64,000 bases of DNA, taken from Macrococcus hajekii. Its GTDB lineage: Bacteria > Bacillota > Bacilli > Staphylococcales > Staphylococcaceae. The stretch lies in NCBI RefSeq assembly GCF_004359505.1, contig NZ_SCWE01000001.1:930001-994000 (forward strand), in the 5' to 3' direction. The notes below the pieces were generated by a model. That model ran no database searches. It was not told where the DNA came from and saw only the letters and a program-made list of their open reading frames with translations. Below, in pieces: positions 35,689-45,177 of this stretch. The translations under genes were made by a program, and so were the position numbers. Position 1 is the stretch's first letter; each line of letters begins with the position of its first letter.

Positions 35689-36594
35689 TTAAAAATTAGC
35701 ATTCTTTTTACGTGTCAGTATTAAATAACTGATAAGCGTTATGACCATGATGATAACAGCGCGCATCAGAACAGTTTCTAAAGGCATATTCTGATAGTCA
35801 CCTAGACCGACACCTGTGAACGCCAGAAGCATCAGCAGTGAACTGAAGGCTAGCGTCGGTATGAGCCGGTCATCTGCCGAGCCGCTCAGTAATAAATAAA
35901 GTGCAATGCCCTGCATTAAGCCACCGATTATCATCAGCAAGCTGAATACAAGCACAGATTCAGACTGTATGACTAATGTCTTGATGAATATACCACTCGT
36001 AAAGAGTAACAGGGCTGTCGTATACCGATAACGGATAGATGTCCAATCTATCAGCAGTAAGGGCAGTACGATAAATACAGCTGTTACCACTATCCAGATG
36101 TAGCCAGCACTCATACTATTCAAGATATAGTGCATGTAATCATTCGATTTAAATAAAGTCACCTGTTCCTGGAACTTTGCAGCATCCATAAAGGTCTCTG
36201 CCGGAAAATAGAGAATCAGAAGCGGTATCGCAATGGCAAATAGTCCGGTAGCGAGCAGCATATAGCCTACCCAGCTCTTTTTTATATAGTAAGCAAGAAG
36301 CAGGCCGATGCCGAGTGCCAGTACATAGCCTGATGAACTGAACAGCCATTTATCTATTAAACCGATGACGATGACCAGACAGATCCTTTTCAATGACCAG
36401 CTCTTATGTTTAATAAGGAGCGGTATGGCGGCCTGACCGATACCGAACGTGAGTAGCGCTGCCATCATAAAGGTCGGCAGTTCAGGCTGTTCAAAGTAGT
36501 CAGTCGGTACTGCCATCATAAAAGGATGAGCATAATTCAAACTGGCTTCTATAATGATCGTGATGACTGCTAAAACAGTCAGAATATATTTCAT
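35689..36594 (-). CDS. Unknown polytopic membrane protein coupled to addA
   Basis: A 301-residue very hydrophobic protein with about nine or ten membrane helices and few charged loops; no family is recognised. Its ATG overlaps the addA stop (ATGA), so its translation is tied to addA. I do not recall such a gene between addA and the fumarylacetoacetate-hydrolase gene in S. aureus, where the latter follows addA. Codon use resembles neighbours. It could be a permease-like protein or an exporter; nothing in the sequence decides. Confidence 0.65.
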   Translation of the reverse strand: MKYILTVLAVITIIIEASLNYAHPFMMAVPTDYFEQPELPTFMMAALLTFGIGQAAIPLLIKHKSWSLKRICLVIVIGLIDKWLFSSSGYVLALGIGLLLAYYIKKSWVGYMLLATGLFAIAIPLLILYFPAETFMDAAKFQEQVTLFKSNDYMHYILNSMSAGYIWIVVTAVFIVLPLLLIDWTSIRYRYTTALLLFTSGIFIKTLVIQSESVLVFSLLMIIGGLMQGIALYLLLSGSADDRLIPTLAFSSLLMLLAFTGVGLGDYQNMPLETVLMRAVIIMVITLISYLILTRKKNANF

Positions 36595-39500
36595 GCTTCA
36601 ACCTCTACTTCCTGGTAATCGAAGAAATAAAGATAGCCCTTGACAGGTTTTTTCAACATTTCTTCCAGTGCTTTTCTATAATAGTGCATCTGTACTTTAT
36701 ATTTTGTTCTGGCTTCAAACGCTGCATCCTCTATTGTCCCACCTTTTCTCTTAATCAGCCGATCTGTCTTGAAATCGACGAAATAATAGGCATCATGATA
36801 GTAATAGACGCAGTCAATCATCCCTTGGACAAGCGGCTCAACCGTTGAATCCTGAACGGGCTGGCCTGTCAGATATGATTTACCGATGACGAAAGGTAAT
36901 TCTGTATAGCGTGCTGTTGCCTGAGACATCTCCTGATAAAGGCGGGAAGCTGAGAATCGAATCAATGCCTGATAGTCGATGATTTTCTTATCGTCTTCTG
37001 CAATGATTTTCTTATCGACAAGCTGCATCAGTAGTGCCTCAATTTCAGTCACACTTTTGATCTGTCCATCGTAAGGAAAATGCTGCATAACTGTATGCAT
37101 CAGTGTCCCTCGTTCAGCCGCTGTCTTTTTGACTTCAGACATAAACTTAGGCCGTTCGAATGTCGCACGTTCCAGCTGATACTGATTGACGAGCGTCCAC
37201 GTAGTCGCATCGTCGTCCACTTCTGTTTGTCGTTTGATATCTGACACTGATTCCTTTGTCGGCAGCTTGTTCAGTTCCAAGTATGGATATTCATATTCAG
37301 CACGTTCAGTCAGCCACTGCGGTGACTGTTTGTCTGCAGCGACTTCATGAGTCTCCTTATCCTCAATCGATGGTTCCAGCTGTGTCACAATGTGTGTATC
37401 AAGAACGTCTGCTGCTAAAATCAGTTCAAGCGGTTTTGAGGCGCTGAGTCTGTATGCGGCATCGTACACATCTGCCTGACGCCACTTTTCTATTTCTTTT
37501 TCAGTTGCTGAGCCTACTAGAATCAACTGCTCCTTCGCTCTTGTAAATGCGACATACATCAATCGCATGGACTCGGAGATAGATTCACGGCGTCCCTCTT
37601 TTTTAAAGTATTGACTGAGTAATGTAGGATAACTGTAATGATTGATATGATCGTAATAAGTGATTGCCACACCGAGCTTCTGATTTGGAAGCACGGCACC
37701 TGATAGATCACGCATATTGAACTGTTTACCAAGCTCTGCGTAAATGACGTAAGGAAATTCAAGCCCTTTACTGGCATGAATGGTCATCAGTCGCACGACA
37801 TCTGCAGCGTCTGATAGAATATTCACTTCACCAAAATCTTTGTTTTTCTCAATCATATTATCGACATAACGGATGAATTGAAAAAGTCCTCTATAGCTTG
37901 ATCTTTCAAAATCTTCTGCTTTCGTCAGCAGGCCCAGCAGATTGGCACGTCGTTGTTCTCCGCTCGCAAGGAGTGAATATTTTTCCACAATATAGAGTTC
38001 TTCATATAACATCTCCAGCAGCTGTCTGACACCGACCGTTCGACTGATACTGCGGTAGCTGTCCAGTGACTTAAGAAAGTGCTGGACTTTAAGAGCAAGA
38101 GGATGATGATGCATCTGAGCATAGTCGAGCATATCCTGATAAAAATACTGCCGGGACTGCCTGATATCCACTAATTCTGCTTCGTTGAACTGATACAATA
38201 ACGACCGCAGCACACCGACGAGGTGATTATCCTGCAGAGGATTATCAATAATTCTCAGCAGACTGATCATCGTTCTGATCTCATCCGTCTCAAAATAACC
38301 TGTCCGACTGTTGACATGGAATGGAATCCCGTATTTTTTAAAGATATGCTGATGACTATTCGTATCTGATACTTGCCGCTGAAGAATGACGATATCACGA
38401 TAAGTCGCCGGACGATATTGACCGTCTTCATAGACTTGTCCCTTGTCGACAATCTCCTTGATCTTACGCGCAATCCACTCGCTCTCCATATGATCGATAG
38501 CATCGTCCTTTACAAGCACATTGAGTTCAGTCGGATGAGGCTCATCATCAAATGCAGCACCGAAATACAGCTGCTGACGGTCATCATATGCCACCTCACC
38601 CACTGCTTCATCCATGATTGACTCAAATACTTTATTCGTATCTTCAATCACTTCACGTCGGGAACGGAAATTGCGTGATAAGTCAATGACCTGACCCTTT
38701 GTACTGTCAAAACGTTTATATTTATCAAGGAAGAGACCGGGTTCTGCCTGTCTGAATTTGTAGATGGACTGTTTAACGTCACCTACCATAAACAGATGAT
38801 CATCGTTAATACTCTGTAGGATACGTTCCTGTACACGGTTCGTATCCTGATATTCATCTACCAGAATTTCCTGATACTTGGCGCGAAGGTTATCTGCAAT
38901 AGGTGTTCTTTCTCCGTCTGTAAGCAGAATATCGAGCGCAAGATGCTCATAATCACTGAAATCAAGAATTTTTCTGTCACGTTTATTCTGCGTGAAGTTC
39001 TCAATGACTTCTATTGTCAGTTGACCGAGCAGCTCCATCTCCTCTGCCATTGTATTCAAGTTAGCGATCAGTTCTGCCGGTGGTGCAAAAAAGTAATCAG
39101 TCTGCAGCGCAGTCAAAATATCCTTCGCCTGATTCAGCTGGTCTTTAATCCGTTCTTCCTCTGATGGTTCGAGACGCATATCTTCAAGCTCCTTCTTGAA
39201 CTTGAACATCGGTGTCGACCACTTTTCAAGACCTGTCATATGGTGATAGAGCGATTCAAAGTCACCTGATATCTGTTCGAGTGTCTGAATATAGGCTTCC
39301 GCTTTTAAGTACTGTTTCTCGTAGACGGGACTATCCAGTTGTTGTGCTGATTCTCTGAATAACATAATGGCACGTTCAATATCTTGTAAGACGGTCTGAC
39401 GCATCTCCTTGACAATGGGGTGATCAAGCGTGACATCTCGGTATAAATCAGGCAGTTCACGCAGCCATTTAATCGGCTCCGGGTTAGCGACTGCAAAATA

Positions 39501-40043
39501 ATAGAGTTTCTGCACCGCATCTCTAAGAGGCTGGTCACTTCGGTCACTGGACAAATGCAAATTCGTTCTGAGAAATGGTTCAGTCGGTGCACTGTAATAC
39601 TTCTCCATCACTTCATCCAGTGATTGCATGAGCAGCAGCGTTCCCTCTTCATCACTCGCTGTTCTGAACGCCGGGTCGAGATCAATCGTATAATAATACT
39701 GTTCGATTAAACTCAGACAGAACCGGTGTAATGTAGAAATCTCAGCTGCATGAATTTTTACCAGCTGTTCTTTAAGATGTTCAGTCGGCTGTTTGATCAT
39801 TTCACGTTTCAGCGCCTGGTGAATTCTTTCTTTCATTTCTTTTGCGCTGGCATTCGTAAAAGTAACAACGAGCAGTTCATCCAGAGCGACATGATCATAA
39901 ATAATCTTCTGGATAATACGTTCGACCAGAACAGCAGTCTTACCACTCCCCGCTGCTGCTGCCACTAAAATATCGCTGCCTTGTGCTGTTATCGCTTGCC
40001 ACTGTCCATCTGTCCAGCGACTTTCTGCAGGTTTAGTTCTCAT
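36591..40043 (-). CDS. addA: AddA, helicase-nuclease subunit
   Basis: A 1150-residue UvrD-family helicase with a C-terminal RecB-type nuclease. Motifs: Walker A LVAAAAGSGKTAVLVERII, motif II EILVDEYQDTNRVQERI, motif VI LMYVAFTRAKEQLILVG, and the nuclease core YYFVDFKTDRLIKRKGG. AddAB processes double-strand ends until it meets a Chi site (GAAGCGG in S. aureus), then loads RecA. The start overlaps the end of addB by 11 bases behind AAGGAGGAG. Confidence 0.97.
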   Translation of the reverse strand: MRTKPAESRWTDGQWQAITAQGSDILVAAAAGSGKTAVLVERIIQKIIYDHVALDELLVVTFTNASAKEMKERIHQALKREMIKQPTEHLKEQLVKIHAAEISTLHRFCLSLIEQYYYTIDLDPAFRTASDEEGTLLLMQSLDEVMEKYYSAPTEPFLRTNLHLSSDRSDQPLRDAVQKLYYFAVANPEPIKWLRELPDLYRDVTLDHPIVKEMRQTVLQDIERAIMLFRESAQQLDSPVYEKQYLKAEAYIQTLEQISGDFESLYHHMTGLEKWSTPMFKFKKELEDMRLEPSEEERIKDQLNQAKDILTALQTDYFFAPPAELIANLNTMAEEMELLGQLTIEVIENFTQNKRDRKILDFSDYEHLALDILLTDGERTPIADNLRAKYQEILVDEYQDTNRVQERILQSINDDHLFMVGDVKQSIYKFRQAEPGLFLDKYKRFDSTKGQVIDLSRNFRSRREVIEDTNKVFESIMDEAVGEVAYDDRQQLYFGAAFDDEPHPTELNVLVKDDAIDHMESEWIARKIKEIVDKGQVYEDGQYRPATYRDIVILQRQVSDTNSHQHIFKKYGIPFHVNSRTGYFETDEIRTMISLLRIIDNPLQDNHLVGVLRSLLYQFNEAELVDIRQSRQYFYQDMLDYAQMHHHPLALKVQHFLKSLDSYRSISRTVGVRQLLEMLYEELYIVEKYSLLASGEQRRANLLGLLTKAEDFERSSYRGLFQFIRYVDNMIEKNKDFGEVNILSDAADVVRLMTIHASKGLEFPYVIYAELGKQFNMRDLSGAVLPNQKLGVAITYYDHINHYSYPTLLSQYFKKEGRRESISESMRLMYVAFTRAKEQLILVGSATEKEIEKWRQADVYDAAYRLSASKPLELILAADVLDTHIVTQLEPSIEDKETHEVAADKQSPQWLTERAEYEYPYLELNKLPTKESVSDIKRQTEVDDDATTWTLVNQYQLERATFERPKFMSEVKKTAAERGTLMHTVMQHFPYDGQIKSVTEIEALLMQLVDKKIIAEDDKKIIDYQALIRFSASRLYQEMSQATARYTELPFVIGKSYLTGQPVQDSTVEPLVQGMIDCVYYYHDAYYFVDFKTDRLIKRKGGTIEDAAFEARTKYKVQMHYYRKALEEMLKKPVKGYLYFFDYQEVEVEA

Positions 40044-43000
40044 CTGTCTCCTCCTTCAGCAATGCTTTGACATCAATCTGCTCATCGACACGTCTAATAT
40101 CTGCTGCGTTAATCAGCGGATCGATATGACATGTCGCCCTAAAACTACAGAACTGACAGGGCAGCTGATGATTAAACTCAAGTGGTGCTACTTTTGTTTC
40201 ACCGTCCATAATCGCTGTTGCTGTCGTAATATAGTTCTGTCGATTGATGTCAATTAATCCTGCAATTTCATGTTTTGATAGACGCTTCGAACGACTATCA
40301 AAAATACCTTTTTTAGTCAGAGCAACCGGGATGATGCCCGACTTAGTCCCTGCTTCAAGTTCTGTATCCAGCTGACTCGCGATATTCAGATCATCGAGTA
40401 CAAATCCTTCCAGTCGGTATGCTTCAAAGTATTTTCTCTCATGCTCAAGTGCTTCATCTTTCAGACCGTACTTCATAAACGGTTGCTGGACATGGAAATA
40501 CAGCATAGCTGCCGCATCAAGAGGCTGATCAGAGAGTTGACTGCTATTTTGCAGCACCACATCCATATAAGTCAGCATCTGCATCTGCTTACCGTAATAG
40601 ACCTCGTTTAATTTCAAATCATGCCCTGATGATTTATAGTCAATAATGCTGACGTAATCTCGATGTTCGCTTTTTAGCACATCAATGCGGTCAATCTGCC
40701 CTCTGATTGAAATAGGAATTCCTTGAGCTGTATAGAGCTTCTGTGCTTTGAACTGATGTGCACTGACTGGATCCGCCGTAAAGTTCTGTTCAAAGCGTGT
40801 CATGCGGAACTTTGAACGGCTCTGCTGTTTCTGAATCACAGATAGCGTTTCCGTCAGAATTTTAGCAATCTGCTGAATCATGTACTGATAATAGGCTTTA
40901 GAATAGAGAACCTGATACTGGACATCCGGTACAAGTCCTTTCAGTGTTACCGCTACATAATCTTCAATGGCCTGCTTATCCATTAGTGTAATCGAATCTT
41001 TTATTTCCTCGGAAATAATTTTAAGCGCATGATGAAAAATATTTCCTAGTTCGAAATTCTGAAATTCAAATGGCTGTCTAATATTCAGCTTCAGTCCATG
41101 CGCTGCAAAATGCTTGAATGGACAGCTGTTATACGTCTCAAAACGAGATACACTTGCCTTAATTTCATCGCCATATATATGCTGTGTCCGCGTTTCATCT
41201 AATCTCACCGTTGTATTGTGGTAATGCTTAAGACGCATCAAATCCTGGAAAATCTCATATTGACTGAGCCAGTCAATGACATACTGCCAGTCCGGATCTG
41301 ATTGGCGTTCAACAGCATGACTGACACCAACTGCAACCGTTTCTATCAGCGTCTCAGGCGATGTCTCTTCCGATAATCGTTTGATGTCAAGATCCGGGAA
41401 AATCGCTTTAAGCTGCGATAAATAGCTCGATGGCTGGCGCGCTCCCCCACTCTCATCCATCAGACTATAACTGATATGCAGATTCTGCGAGGCATTCGTC
41501 AGCACTTGATAGGCGACAAAGCTTTCGTCCATCGTCAGCGCAAGACTCGAAGGTGCTAATTTAACATCTGCTGACTGCTCAACCAGTTCCTTATCCTGGT
41601 CACTGATCAACGTCTGATTCTTATTTGCTCTCGGCAGGATGTCTTCATTGAATCCCACTACAAAGACACAAGGTATATTTTCAACACGCGCGAGATCCAT
41701 ATTTAAGAGCTGTACTTCATCGAGCGCCTGCGGAATCGAGGCAAATTCCAGTGTCGACAGTCCGACATCCAGCATATCCTTCATGGTCTGAAAATCAGTG
41801 GAACGTTCACCGAGCATCTCTACCAATTCATCCAGTATATCGATGATACCCGTATAGACCTGTTCATTTTCCAGAGCTTCTCTATTCAATCCTTGACTGA
41901 CCAGGCGGTCTTTCTCTGCCATCAGGTAGTCCGGCAGCTTGATATCGATCAGAAATTGATAGAGCTGCGTTGTAAATTCCCGTGGGTTCGTCACCTGCTG
42001 CAGAGTAAGCAGCTGATTCAGCACCGGGATGATATAGCGTCTGAACTGATTCATCTGCTGCCACTCTTCTTCACCGAACGGTTTACGTTTATCAAAGAAG
42101 AAGCGCTCATCTTCAATCCAGCGATTAAATGATAATCCACGTTCAATCACTGTGTTCTCGAGCATATCGATCAGCAGCTGATCCTGCTGTATATCAAATC
42201 GTCTCGATAAAAGACCTGTTTTCAGTGCTCTGAACAGATGCTCCGTCTGCCAGGGCTGCGCGATAAAATCCAGTAGTGAACGAATCAGTTCGACTGCCGG
42301 ATGATGAATCATCTGTTCCTTACTGTCTGTATAATAAGGAATCTGATACTTAGCAAAGTACTCCTTAAAAAGACTGATATAGCCGGCATCACGGTACAGA
42401 ACTGCTGTCTCTGCATAACGATACTCGCCTGTTCTCGCCTGTCTGTGAATAGTCCGCACAACGTGTTCTACTTCCTTACGCATACTTTCCGCTTCGTTAA
42501 CTGCTATACCGTCAGCTGAGCCGGTTACAGGTTGAAGCGCATCAAACTGACTTTCAATCAGCGCAAGGCTCTTATTTTGAAAGCGAGCCGTATCTTTAAG
42601 CTGCTCCACTTTAACATCCAGTTGTGCAGCATTCAGACTTTCAATCAGCAGCTGATAAGTTTCACCCGTCTTACGGAACGTTTCATTGCTTTCAGACAAA
42701 TCAGCTGTCAGTGTAATCGTCATCGATTTCGCATAGCGGGATAACTGCTGAATAACCTGATATTCCAGCGTCGTAAAGTTATGAAAACCATCGATGTATA
42801 TATCTGCCTGCTGAATAGATTTCGCGTTTGGAATACGATCATAGAGGAATGACATCATATCCTCAGCCTGTGTGTAATGACCTGCCAAATCCGATTCAAG
42901 CTGCTGGTAAATAAGCGCGATATCATGCAGTTTATGCTGCGTTCGAACTGGGAAAGCAGTATTCTCACTTAACTGTGATAATGTGTCAGCAGCGACATCA

Positions 43001-43398
43001 TATTTCTTGAACTCCTTAATCGTCTCTGTCACTTTCTGACTGAAACCATAATAACGGGCAGATGAACGGAATAACTGAAGCTGATCCTGCTGCTCCTTCA
43101 GAATCATATGAACAAGCATCTCAATGCCTGATTTCGAAATCATATTCTCAGACAATCCGCCCTCTTCACTCATGATTCTCCATGCTAAACGCTCAAAGCC
43201 GTAGATAGAAGCCCGCAGACTTCCTTTAATTTCTGCATCCTGTGCCAGCTGCTGCTCAAATGTGAACGTGCTCTGCTTCGGGGTGATCACAATAATCGGA
43301 TCACCAAGCGGATTGTCCTTGATTTTCTCCTTAATAGACTGCATAATATGATACGTTTTACCGCTTCCTCTTCTACCCAGTAATAATTTGACTGACAT
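40033..43398 (-). CDS. addB: AddB, helicase-nuclease subunit with iron-sulfur staple
   Basis: A 1121-residue partner of AddA. Walker A is LLGRRGSGKTYHIMQSIK, and the nuclease site is VSIIDYKSSGHDLKLNE. The four cysteines of the Fe-S cluster are visible, one in YNSCPFKHFA and three in LPCQFCSFRATCHIDP. Family members degrade the 5' strand and carry the Chi-recognition pocket. Start ATG 43398 follows AAGGAGG; the longer frame to 43422 has no site. It heads the addB-addA-membrane protein-FAH operon. Confidence 0.96.
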   Translation of the reverse strand: MSVKLLLGRRGSGKTYHIMQSIKEKIKDNPLGDPIIVITPKQSTFTFEQQLAQDAEIKGSLRASIYGFERLAWRIMSEEGGLSENMISKSGIEMLVHMILKEQQDQLQLFRSSARYYGFSQKVTETIKEFKKYDVAADTLSQLSENTAFPVRTQHKLHDIALIYQQLESDLAGHYTQAEDMMSFLYDRIPNAKSIQQADIYIDGFHNFTTLEYQVIQQLSRYAKSMTITLTADLSESNETFRKTGETYQLLIESLNAAQLDVKVEQLKDTARFQNKSLALIESQFDALQPVTGSADGIAVNEAESMRKEVEHVVRTIHRQARTGEYRYAETAVLYRDAGYISLFKEYFAKYQIPYYTDSKEQMIHHPAVELIRSLLDFIAQPWQTEHLFRALKTGLLSRRFDIQQDQLLIDMLENTVIERGLSFNRWIEDERFFFDKRKPFGEEEWQQMNQFRRYIIPVLNQLLTLQQVTNPREFTTQLYQFLIDIKLPDYLMAEKDRLVSQGLNREALENEQVYTGIIDILDELVEMLGERSTDFQTMKDMLDVGLSTLEFASIPQALDEVQLLNMDLARVENIPCVFVVGFNEDILPRANKNQTLISDQDKELVEQSADVKLAPSSLALTMDESFVAYQVLTNASQNLHISYSLMDESGGARQPSSYLSQLKAIFPDLDIKRLSEETSPETLIETVAVGVSHAVERQSDPDWQYVIDWLSQYEIFQDLMRLKHYHNTTVRLDETRTQHIYGDEIKASVSRFETYNSCPFKHFAAHGLKLNIRQPFEFQNFELGNIFHHALKIISEEIKDSITLMDKQAIEDYVAVTLKGLVPDVQYQVLYSKAYYQYMIQQIAKILTETLSVIQKQQSRSKFRMTRFEQNFTADPVSAHQFKAQKLYTAQGIPISIRGQIDRIDVLKSEHRDYVSIIDYKSSGHDLKLNEVYYGKQMQMLTYMDVVLQNSSQLSDQPLDAAAMLYFHVQQPFMKYGLKDEALEHERKYFEAYRLEGFVLDDLNIASQLDTELEAGTKSGIIPVALTKKGIFDSRSKRLSKHEIAGLIDINRQNYITTATAIMDGETKVAPLEFNHQLPCQFCSFRATCHIDPLINAADIRRVDEQIDVKALLKEETDEN

Positions 43399-43413
43399 AT
43401 TATCCTCCTTATG

Positions 43414-43448
43414 AAAAAACACTTTTTATAAGAATATAAAAAGTGTTT
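43414..43448 (-). terminator. Intrinsic terminator after spsB
   Basis: AAACACTTTTTATA pairs with TATAAAAAGTGTTT, followed by a T-run on the minus strand, separating spsB from addB. Confidence 0.85.
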
Positions 43449-43453
43449 AACGC

Positions 43454-44014
43454 TTATTGTGCTGGATCAAAATTATAATGGAATACATTGAACGGCCAGA
43501 ATCTAAGTGATACTTCTCCTACCACCTGGTCTTCATCGATGAGTCCGAAGTAACGACTATCTTTACTGACTTCACGGTTATCCCCGAGTACGAGTAACTT
43601 ACCTTCTGGAATGACATCTACTGATGGTGTCGAGATATCTTTCACTGTGAAGTTCTCAGTCAACTGGACATTGGTTTTAGATAATTTATTCTCTTCAAGA
43701 TAAGGCTCATCCACTTTTTTATCGTTGACATAAAGCTGATCATCCTGATATCTCACTTTATCGCCCGCCGTACCGATGACCCGTTTGACATAATCATCTT
43801 TAGAATCTGCGTGGAAGACAACGACATCTCCCTTATGTATATCCCCGAGTGTATAATTAATTTTACTGACGATCACTTTCTCACCATTCTTCAAAGTCGG
43901 ATGCATAGAATCACCATTCACTGTATAAACCACAAATAAAAACTGATGGATAATAAAATAAAGTGCGAAGGCGACAATAATCGCGACCAGCCACTCGTAA
44001 ATCTCCTTTTTCAA
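43454..44014 (-). CDS. spsB: Type I signal peptidase SpsB
   Basis: A 186-residue membrane protease removing signal peptides from exported proteins. One N-terminal helix (EWLVAIIVAFALYFIIHQFL) is followed by the Ser box NGDSMHPTLKNGEKVIVSK and the Lys box DDYVKRVIGTAGDKV; the ending LGDNREVSKDSRYFGLIDED is canonical. I place the start at TTG 44014 (KKEIYEWL...), six bases after GAGGTG, because homologs begin with MKKE. The open frame to 44032 would overlap spsA. Probably essential, as in S. aureus. Confidence 0.94.
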   Translation of the reverse strand: MKKEIYEWLVAIIVAFALYFIIHQFLFVVYTVNGDSMHPTLKNGEKVIVSKINYTLGDIHKGDVVVFHADSKDDYVKRVIGTAGDKVRYQDDQLYVNDKKVDEPYLEENKLSKTNVQLTENFTVKDISTPSVDVIPEGKLLVLGDNREVSKDSRYFGLIDEDQVVGEVSLRFWPFNVFHYNFDPAQ

Positions 44015-44024
44015 ATAACACACC

Positions 44025-44498
44025 TCATTCATTTAATTTAAAATCAAAATGACCGATGACTTTACCCATAATATCACGTTCTGCGATACAACCATATGCT
44101 CTGGAATCGACGCTGTCTTTTAAATTGTCTCCTAATACAATATAACATTTTTCAGGGATAACCGGGTCACTGATCGTCGTCAGTTTACTATAATCGACTT
44201 GTTGGTCAGAGAAGCGCTCTCCATTGACATAAAGGTAGCCTTGGTGAAGCATCATATAGTCTCCTGGTGCTGCTGCAATCCGCTTAACATATGTCTCGTT
44301 GTTCATTCTGAAAAAGATGATATCACCAGACTTTAATGGGCGCACCAGGTCAGCCACAATATTGACCACTGCACGTTCACCATTTTTTAATGTCGGTTCC
44401 ATGGAACGACCGTCAACGATATATGAACCGAGCAGAAATGTTCTGAATAAAATAATCCATGTCACAATGAATAAGACATAAAAAAGACCTCTTTTCAC
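44025..44498 (-). CDS. spsA: SpsA-like type I signal peptidase with intact catalytic dyad
   Basis: A 157-residue signal peptidase. An N-terminal helix (GLFYVLFIVTWIILFRTFLL) precedes VDGRSMEPTLKNGERAVVN with the nucleophile serine, and TYVKRIAAAPGDYM with the general-base lysine. In S. aureus SpsA these two residues are lost; here both are present, so this copy should be active. The start GTG 44498 comes two bases after the stop of the upstream gene; the open frame to 44552 would overlap it. Same operon as spsB. Confidence 0.85.
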   Translation of the reverse strand: MKRGLFYVLFIVTWIILFRTFLLGSYIVDGRSMEPTLKNGERAVVNIVADLVRPLKSGDIIFFRMNNETYVKRIAAAPGDYMMLHQGYLYVNGERFSDQQVDYSKLTTISDPVIPEKCYIVLGDNLKDSVDSRAYGCIAERDIMGKVIGHFDFKLNE

Positions 44499-44500
44499 CC

Positions 44501-45088
44501 TTACTTGCCCTTCCTTTCGTAATAATCTTCCACTTTTTTGCCGATCAACCATAAGAGCAAGAGCAGACAGATAACTATAACTGTCTTAACCGGCTGGGTG
44601 ATAAATGATTTCAGGTCGGCCCCAATATAACTGAGCAGAAGCAGCATCACCGCCTTACCTGCCATTACAGCTGCAAGATAACGATGTTGCCGGATATTAG
44701 ACAGTGCACCCACAATATTAATCAGACTGGACGGCGTGAACGGGAAGCAGAGCAGAATAAATAACGGCAGCACACCTTGTTCATTGATACGCCACATCAT
44801 TTTCTTAACATAAGGATGTTTGTTAAGTCGTTCAACAAAACGATGCTGACCGAAGCGCCTGATGAGCAGAAAGACCGAATAAGCGCCTGCTACAGCCCCA
44901 CTCCAGGTAATGAAGAAACCAGGCAGCAATCCAAACGCATTAACATTAACAACAGCAAATGCAATGATTGGCAGCACCGGTAAAAAAGCTTCTATAAAAG
45001 GCAGCAAAAAGCCGATGAAGATACCTAGAATCGGATGATGCTGCACCCACTGCTGTAAATAATCAGGTGAAAGTAAATCATGTAACAT
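44501..45088 (-). CDS. TVP38/TMEM64 (DedA-like) membrane protein
   Basis: A 195-residue protein with about five hydrophobic segments. The family core is IGFLLPFIEAFLPVLPIIAF, then TWSGAVAGAYSVFLLIRRFG and LLCFPFTPSSLINIVGALSN. Members are thought to move phospholipids or related carriers across the membrane. It is two bases upstream of the SpsA start and probably cotranscribed with both signal peptidases. Confidence 0.88.
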   Translation of the reverse strand: MLHDLLSPDYLQQWVQHHPILGIFIGFLLPFIEAFLPVLPIIAFAVVNVNAFGLLPGFFITWSGAVAGAYSVFLLIRRFGQHRFVERLNKHPYVKKMMWRINEQGVLPLFILLCFPFTPSSLINIVGALSNIRQHRYLAAVMAGKAVMLLLLSYIGADLKSFITQPVKTVIVICLLLLLWLIGKKVEDYYERKGK

Positions 45089-45140
45089 CCATTAACCTCT
45101 TTTAAGTATTTATTTATAGTTTATACTATCCGTCTGAAAA

Positions 45141-45169
45141 TAAAAAGAAAACCGCTATAAGCGGTTTTC
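45141..45169 (-). terminator. Intrinsic terminator after pgi
   Basis: GAAAACCGCT pairs with AGCGGTTTTC and ends in TTTTTA on the minus strand. Confidence 0.85.
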
Positions 45170-45177
45170 CTGCCCTG

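Noticed and set aside
44499..44552. 18-codon N-terminal extension of SpsA overlapping the TVP38-family gene
   Set aside because: A GTG two bases after the upstream stop gives a normal-length signal peptidase beginning at its membrane helix.
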